From: Pseudomonadota bacterium
GTDB lineage: Bacteria; Pseudomonadota; Gammaproteobacteria; UBA11654
Assembly: GCA_029979325.1 (NCBI GenBank)
Contig: JAPOHS010000005.1
Span: 1 to 30,542, forward strand
Direction: 5' to 3'
DNA: 30,542 bases
The notes under the pieces were generated by a model. That model was not told the DNA's origin. It saw only the letters and a program-made list of their open reading frames with translations, and did no database searches. The translations under genes were made by a program, and so were the position numbers. Positions 27,034-30,542 of this stretch are shown piece by piece. The number at the start of each line of letters is the position of its first letter. The first letter of the stretch is position 1.

Positions 27034-27992
27034 GCATCCTTCACAGAACCATACTCTGCAATTCCAGCTAAGCTTCTTTTAGGTGCTTTGTAACCCGTAT
27101 CAATTGATCCTAAAATTTCGCCGTCACTGATTCTGATTTTCATTGCCACACCCGTGAATATATTTGCAGTAAAAAAATGCTCTTGATCATACGAAGGACT
27201 GACCTGTGCAATTCCCCACCCATGATCTTCTAAACCTATTGTTTGAATGATTACACCATCTTCGTTGAGGATCTCAATTCGGTCGCCTCTTGAATGCAAC
27301 AACCTTCCGTCGTTCAAATAATTGATAGCTATTGCAACATTCTGATCAGTGAGATCGCCTGGCAATACCAATAAATCGTCCATCTGTTTTGATTGCTGTA
27401 TGTCATAACGCATGATCTTTTTTCCAATCTCAGTGGTATAGGTTATAAAAGCTTCGCTGGGATGCATGGTTGAGTGGGTGACGCCTTTGAAATGATGAAA
27501 TTCTGGAGAGTAAGCAACATCATAAATCTCCTGGAGTTGCAATTTCGAGTCGAACTTGTAAATATTTGCCTCTCCGATCAAATCGCTTCCTGGTAATCTT
27601 TTCATATAACTACCTGGATATGGGGTGTTGCCTACAAGCGCTTCGCCCAAATAGATATTTCCATCCTTATCAAAAGTAACATTGGAAAAAGCTCGGTTGG
27701 CAAAATGATGATTGGGTAACTGTTTGCCGTCTGGTGAAACCCTGATCACTATATGATTGTGCATATCAAAAGCCCAGAGAACACCTTTGGGGTCAATTTT
27801 GAGTCCAATAACAAGATGATCCGTTCCTTCGGTCCATAAAATACCCTTGAGATTGAAATCCTTGTCATATTGCAAGATTCTGCCATTGCCTTTGTGATCA
27901 TCGATGTCTTCAATGAGTTCGGTACAACCAAGGAAGATGTCGCCCAATTCAAAGGGTTTCATCGTATTTTCTTTTTTGTTTTTGATGTCCAT
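27030..27992 (-). CDS. SMP-30/NHL-like beta-propeller protein
   Basis: A 320-residue protein made of repeated beta-blade units of the type DPKGVLWAFD, SPDGKQLPN, DKDGNIYLGE and NEDGVIIQTIG, consistent with a six-bladed propeller of the SMP-30/strictosidine-synthase or NHL kind. No signal peptide is visible, so it is probably cytoplasmic, unlike many relatives. Catalytic metal ligands could not be assigned, so lactonase activity is only one possibility. An ATG ten codons downstream (27962) may be the true start; neither has a clear ribosome site. It is a single gene on the minus strand between two hydrolase operons, only 30 bases from the divergent hydrolase start. Confidence 0.7.
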   Translation of the reverse strand: MDIKNKKENTMKPFELGDIFLGCTELIEDIDDHKGNGRILQYDKDFNLKGILWTEGTDHLVIGLKIDPKGVLWAFDMHNHIVIRVSPDGKQLPNHHFANRAFSNVTFDKDGNIYLGEALVGNTPYPGSYMKRLPGSDLIGEANIYKFDSKLQLQEIYDVAYSPEFHHFKGVTHSTMHPSEAFITYTTEIGKKIMRYDIQQSKQMDDLLVLPGDLTDQNVAIAINYLNDGRLLHSRGDRIEILNEDGVIIQTIGLEDHGWGIAQVSPSYDQEHFFTANIFTGVAMKIRISDGEILGSIDTGYKAPKRSLAGIAEYGSVKDA

Positions 27993-28022
27993 AAGTGTTG
28001 CTCTATGATGGTAAAGACTTAA

Positions 28023-29030
28023 ATGATATTTTTAAAGTATATTGAGAACTCTATGTTTCAATTTGTAAAAAGTTTTCTAAAGATAATCATCACGCTTATA
28101 TTGGCTGCATCCTTGATATTGTATGCATTGATCAAGCTTGATATGAGATACCCAAGCGAGATAAGCAAAGAGGAAATAGATTCGAAATACCTTCTAGAAT
28201 CCTCTGGCTTTATTGAAATCGATGGGGTCGATTTACATTACGCCATCGACGGCTCGGGGCCTGATTTGCTGCTGCTTCATGCAAACTATGCAAATCTTAT
28301 CGATTGGAAACCATGGGTTAATCAACTCAAAGATCATTACAGAGTCATACGAATAGATATTCCTGGTCATGGGCTTACTGCAGCTGATCCAAGCAATGAT
28401 TATTCCATGCAAAGAACTGTATTTTTGCTCGAAAAATTTATAAATGCATTTGAGGTTCAAAAACTGAGTATTGCAGGCGCCTCTTTAGGAGGAACCATTG
28501 GTCTTCACTATGCAAGAAGGAATCCAGAAAAAGTCGAGAATCTTATTTTAGTGAGTCCAGGCGCACTGAACCCAAGGATAAGAGGAAGAACCGAGCCTGT
28601 AACACTGCCAAAACCTTTTGAAATCATAGCCTACTTTACGCCAAGGCTGATTACGGAGTCTTTGCTTAGAAGTGGTTTTGGAGATCCAGAAAATGTCAGC
28701 GATGAATTGATTGATCGATGGTATGACTTGTTACTGAGAGAAGGGCAAAGAGATGCGCAGATTGCAAGAGTGAATCAGTATGTATCTGGCGACATTAATC
28801 TTGTGCTGAGTGAGGTTACATCGCCCGCATTAATTATGTGGGGCAAAAAAAATAGTGTGGTGCCTGTGGAGCTTGCTTATGAAATGAGGAACATGATGAA
28901 TAATTCAGCTCGTATAGAGATGATTATTTATGAGTCAGGTGGTCATCAGCTCGTACAAGAGCTTGGATTACAAACAGGAAAGGATGCACTAAAATATCTC
29001 ATGAAATGGAGAGGAGATGATGATGAATAA
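28023..29030 (+). CDS. Membrane-anchored alpha/beta hydrolase lacking the usual acid residue
   Basis: A 335-residue alpha/beta-hydrolase-fold protein. A hydrophobic anchor covers about residues 18-37. The nucleophile Ser154 (AGASLGG) and His308 (SGGHQL) are present. Asn277 (WGKKNSVVP) occupies the position where the catalytic Asp normally lies, and the oxyanion loop reads LLHANYANLIDW rather than HG-x-G. It could be a weakened enzyme, a binding protein, or use another acid. The ATG at 28053 (GAG six bases upstream) is an alternative start giving 325 residues. It precedes and overlaps the M20 peptidase. It shares architecture with the hydrolase at 25635, but the two are clearly diverged. Confidence 0.85.
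   Translation: MIFLKYIENSMFQFVKSFLKIIITLILAASLILYALIKLDMRYPSEISKEEIDSKYLLESSGFIEIDGVDLHYAIDGSGPDLLLLHANYANLIDWKPWVNQLKDHYRVIRIDIPGHGLTAADPSNDYSMQRTVFLLEKFINAFEVQKLSIAGASLGGTIGLHYARRNPEKVENLILVSPGALNPRIRGRTEPVTLPKPFEIIAYFTPRLITESLLRSGFGDPENVSDELIDRWYDLLLREGQRDAQIARVNQYVSGDINLVLSEVTSPALIMWGKKNSVVPVELAYEMRNMMNNSARIEMIIYESGGHQLVQELGLQTGKDALKYLMKWRGDDDE
29012..29016 (+). promoter_or_regulatory. Ribosome binding site choosing among three tandem ATGs of the M20 gene
   Basis: AGGAG abuts the first of three consecutive ATG codons (29017, 29020, 29023). Only the third has normal spacing (six bases), so translation most likely begins at 29023. Confidence 0.55.
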
Positions 29031-30387
29031 ACTCAATTTAATATGTTTATTTTTCTTAATGATTGTCACTGATTTATTTGCAAATGATTCTGATTTTTAT
29101 AAGTCCGGAAGAGAGATCCTTGGTGAAATGGTTGCTATTGAGTCAACAGAGGCAATGGGTTTAGCCTCGACCGTAAGCGAATATGCAGGGTCTGTTTTAT
29201 TAGACAATGGTTTTATCAGCGCTGACATTGAGGTCGTTGGCCCTACTGAAGAAGCCAAGGGTTTATATGCAATCTATCGTGGACAATCTTCTGCAGAACC
29301 TGTGATTGTGATGGCTCATATTGATGTTGTTCCTGCGGTAAAAGAATCTTGGATTACAGACCCGTTTAAAATGACCGAAATAGATGGATTCCTCCATGGA
29401 CGTGGTACTTCTGATAACAAAGCTGGAGCAGCCGGATTGATTGCAACATTTGCCAAACTGAGAACTGAAGGCTTTGTTCCCAAAAACGATATCATCATGC
29501 TTCTCACAGGTGATGAAGAAACTGGCATGCAGAGCATTCGTTATTTTAGAGAAAATTACAAAAATGTTCAGAATGCTGCGTTTGCGTTGAACTCTGATGG
29601 AGGTTATCTGACTGGAACAATGGATGACCCAGAAGCATTTAGGTTGCAATCTGCTGAAAAAGTCTATTTCTCTGTCACGCTGACAGCAAAAAATAGAGGG
29701 GGTCATAGCTCCATACCAAGAAGAGACAATGCTATTTATGACCTTGCTGATGCAATCAAAAAGATTCAGCAGTTTGATTTTCCGATCTCATTGAATCAAA
29801 CAACACGTGCAACTCTAGAGTTTCAAATGAAAGATGCAAATGATTCTGAAAAATCAGAAATAAAAATGATTCTCAATGAAGAACAAAACAATTTAAGCCT
29901 TCTTGAAAAGTATCCTCAGATGAATGCGCTCACACGGACCACTTGTGTCGCTACAAAATTAGAAGGGGGACATGCTGAAAATGCACTCCCAGTATCAGCC
30001 ACAGCGACAGTGAATTGCAGACTCCTTCCACAAGATGATTCAAACGAAGTTCTTTCAAAGATAAGAGGTTTGGTTGGCGATGAAATTGTGGTAACCCCAA
30101 TCACAAATGTCCGAAAAAGCCCAGCTTCACCTATCACAGATCAAATATTGGAGCTGATTTCCTCATCTATAGATGTAGCCTTTCCTGATCTCCCAATTGT
30201 TCCGACGATGTCTACAGGTGCCACTGATGCAATTGAGTTGAGAAGCAATGGTGTTCCAGTTTATGGAACCAGTGCAATGATGACTGACCCAACTGGATAT
30301 AGAGGACATGGGCTGAATGAAAGAATTGAAATCACAGCGTTCAATGCAACGCTTGATTTCTGGTATGCACTTATGAAACAGTTATAA
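29023..30387 (+). CDS. Exported M20 family metallopeptidase
   Basis: A 454-residue zinc peptidase/deacylase with a signal peptide (about residues 1-20, ending DLFA). The M20 metal-site residues are in place: His99 and Asp101 (MAHIDVVP), bridging Asp131 (GRGTSDNKAG), Glu165 and Glu166 (GDEETG), Asp192 (NSDGG) and a late His in YRGHGLNER. A dimerisation domain interrupts the catalytic domain (about 210-330, NRGGHSSIPRRDN). Such proteins trim peptides or acyl-amino acids; the substrate is not readable here. It overlaps the preceding hydrolase by eight bases (ATGAATAA), and a GST-like gene starts three bases after its stop. Confidence 0.92.
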   Translation: MNKLNLICLFFLMIVTDLFANDSDFYKSGREILGEMVAIESTEAMGLASTVSEYAGSVLLDNGFISADIEVVGPTEEAKGLYAIYRGQSSAEPVIVMAHIDVVPAVKESWITDPFKMTEIDGFLHGRGTSDNKAGAAGLIATFAKLRTEGFVPKNDIIMLLTGDEETGMQSIRYFRENYKNVQNAAFALNSDGGYLTGTMDDPEAFRLQSAEKVYFSVTLTAKNRGGHSSIPRRDNAIYDLADAIKKIQQFDFPISLNQTTRATLEFQMKDANDSEKSEIKMILNEEQNNLSLLEKYPQMNALTRTTCVATKLEGGHAENALPVSATATVNCRLLPQDDSNEVLSKIRGLVGDEIVVTPITNVRKSPASPITDQILELISSSIDVAFPDLPIVPTMSTGATDAIELRSNGVPVYGTSAMMTDPTGYRGHGLNERIEITAFNATLDFWYALMKQL

Positions 30388-30390
30388 ACA

Positions 30391-30542
30391 ATGGATCCCA
30401 TAAAAATATATAGTTCGGCAAGATGTCCTTACGCTCAAAGGACCAGAATGCTTATGATTGAGAAAGAATTGCCTTTTGAGTTAACCGAAGTTGACTTGAG
30501 TAATAAGCCAGATTGGTTTTTAAAGGTATCCCCTTATGGGAA
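30391..30542 (+). CDS. Glutathione S-transferase-like protein, N-terminal fragment at window edge
   Basis: An ATG three bases after the M20 stop opens a frame that runs off the window (50 codons). It begins MDPIKIYSSARCPYAQRTRM, then shows ELPFELTEVDLSNKPDWFL and VSPYG, the thioredoxin fold of omega/SspA-like GSTs with Cys12 as the likely active-site cysteine. It would bind glutathione and act as a transferase, reductase or stress protein. The C-terminal helical domain is not in view, so the subfamily is undecided. Confidence 0.8.
   Translation, partial: MDPIKIYSSARCPYAQRTRMLMIEKELPFELTEVDLSNKPDWFLKVSPYG

Noticed and set aside
29263..29706. 147-codon minus-strand open frame inside the M20 peptidase
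   Set aside because: Opposite the conserved metal-site region of M20; composition is rich in Cys, Phe and Ser, as expected for a shadow frame.

Overview
The window is a gene-dense, low-GC stretch (roughly high-30s percent GC by eye, not computed) of a gammaproteobacterial chromosome. The gene order supports this: gatCAB runs divergently from mreBCD-mrdA-rodA-mltB-rlpA-dacA-lipB, and amgK-murU runs divergently from lptD-surA-pdxA-rsmA-apaH. Both arrangements are familiar from Pseudomonas-like and other gammaproteobacteria. The AT-rich codon use (Arg mostly AGA), very short intergenic gaps, many gene overlaps and absence of visible mobile elements suggest a streamlined, probably marine, uncultured lineage. 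The exact clade cannot be read from the sequence alone.

Region 1 (1-2788, minus): gatC-gatA-gatB, the Asp/Glu-tRNA amidotransferase, with gatB cut by the window edge. Region 2 (2893-11963, plus): the elongasome and peptidoglycan-remodelling cluster mreB, mreC, mreD, PBP2, RodA, lytic transglycosylase MltB, lipoprotein RlpA and the DacA carboxypeptidase, followed by the lipoate transferase lipB. Region 3 (14793-11950, minus): amgK-murU (anomeric MurNAc recycling) with a metC-like beta-lyase at the end. Region 4 (14882-20941, plus): lptD, its chaperone surA, pdxA, rsmA and apaH. Region 5 (23417-20928, minus): a short-chain dehydrogenase with an apparent signal peptide, then lgt and thyA. Regions 1-5 are largely housekeeping and functionally linked: Lgt would lipidate RlpA, SurA helps LptD fold, and AmgK/MurU recycle sugars released by enzymes such as MltB and RlpA.

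Region 6 (23542-30542) is the less conventional part. It holds a small exported protein with six cysteines, an ECF sigma factor with an RskA-type membrane anti-sigma factor carrying a periplasmic CxC, and a membrane-anchored alpha/beta hydrolase overlapping a GNAT acetyltransferase. These are followed by a cytoplasmic beta-propeller on the opposite strand, a second membrane-anchored hydrolase lacking the usual acid residue, an exported M20 peptidase and the start of a GST-like protein.

No tRNA, rRNA, CRISPR, IS element, prophage or attachment site was recognised, and no gene-free stretch exceeds 300 bases. The longest gap (25446-25634, 189 bases) holds only a weak AT-rich hairpin. I found no convincing novel multi-gene defence or biosynthetic system. 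The best leads are the sigma/anti-sigma/Cys-rich locus, the exported dehydrogenase and the hydrolase pair.
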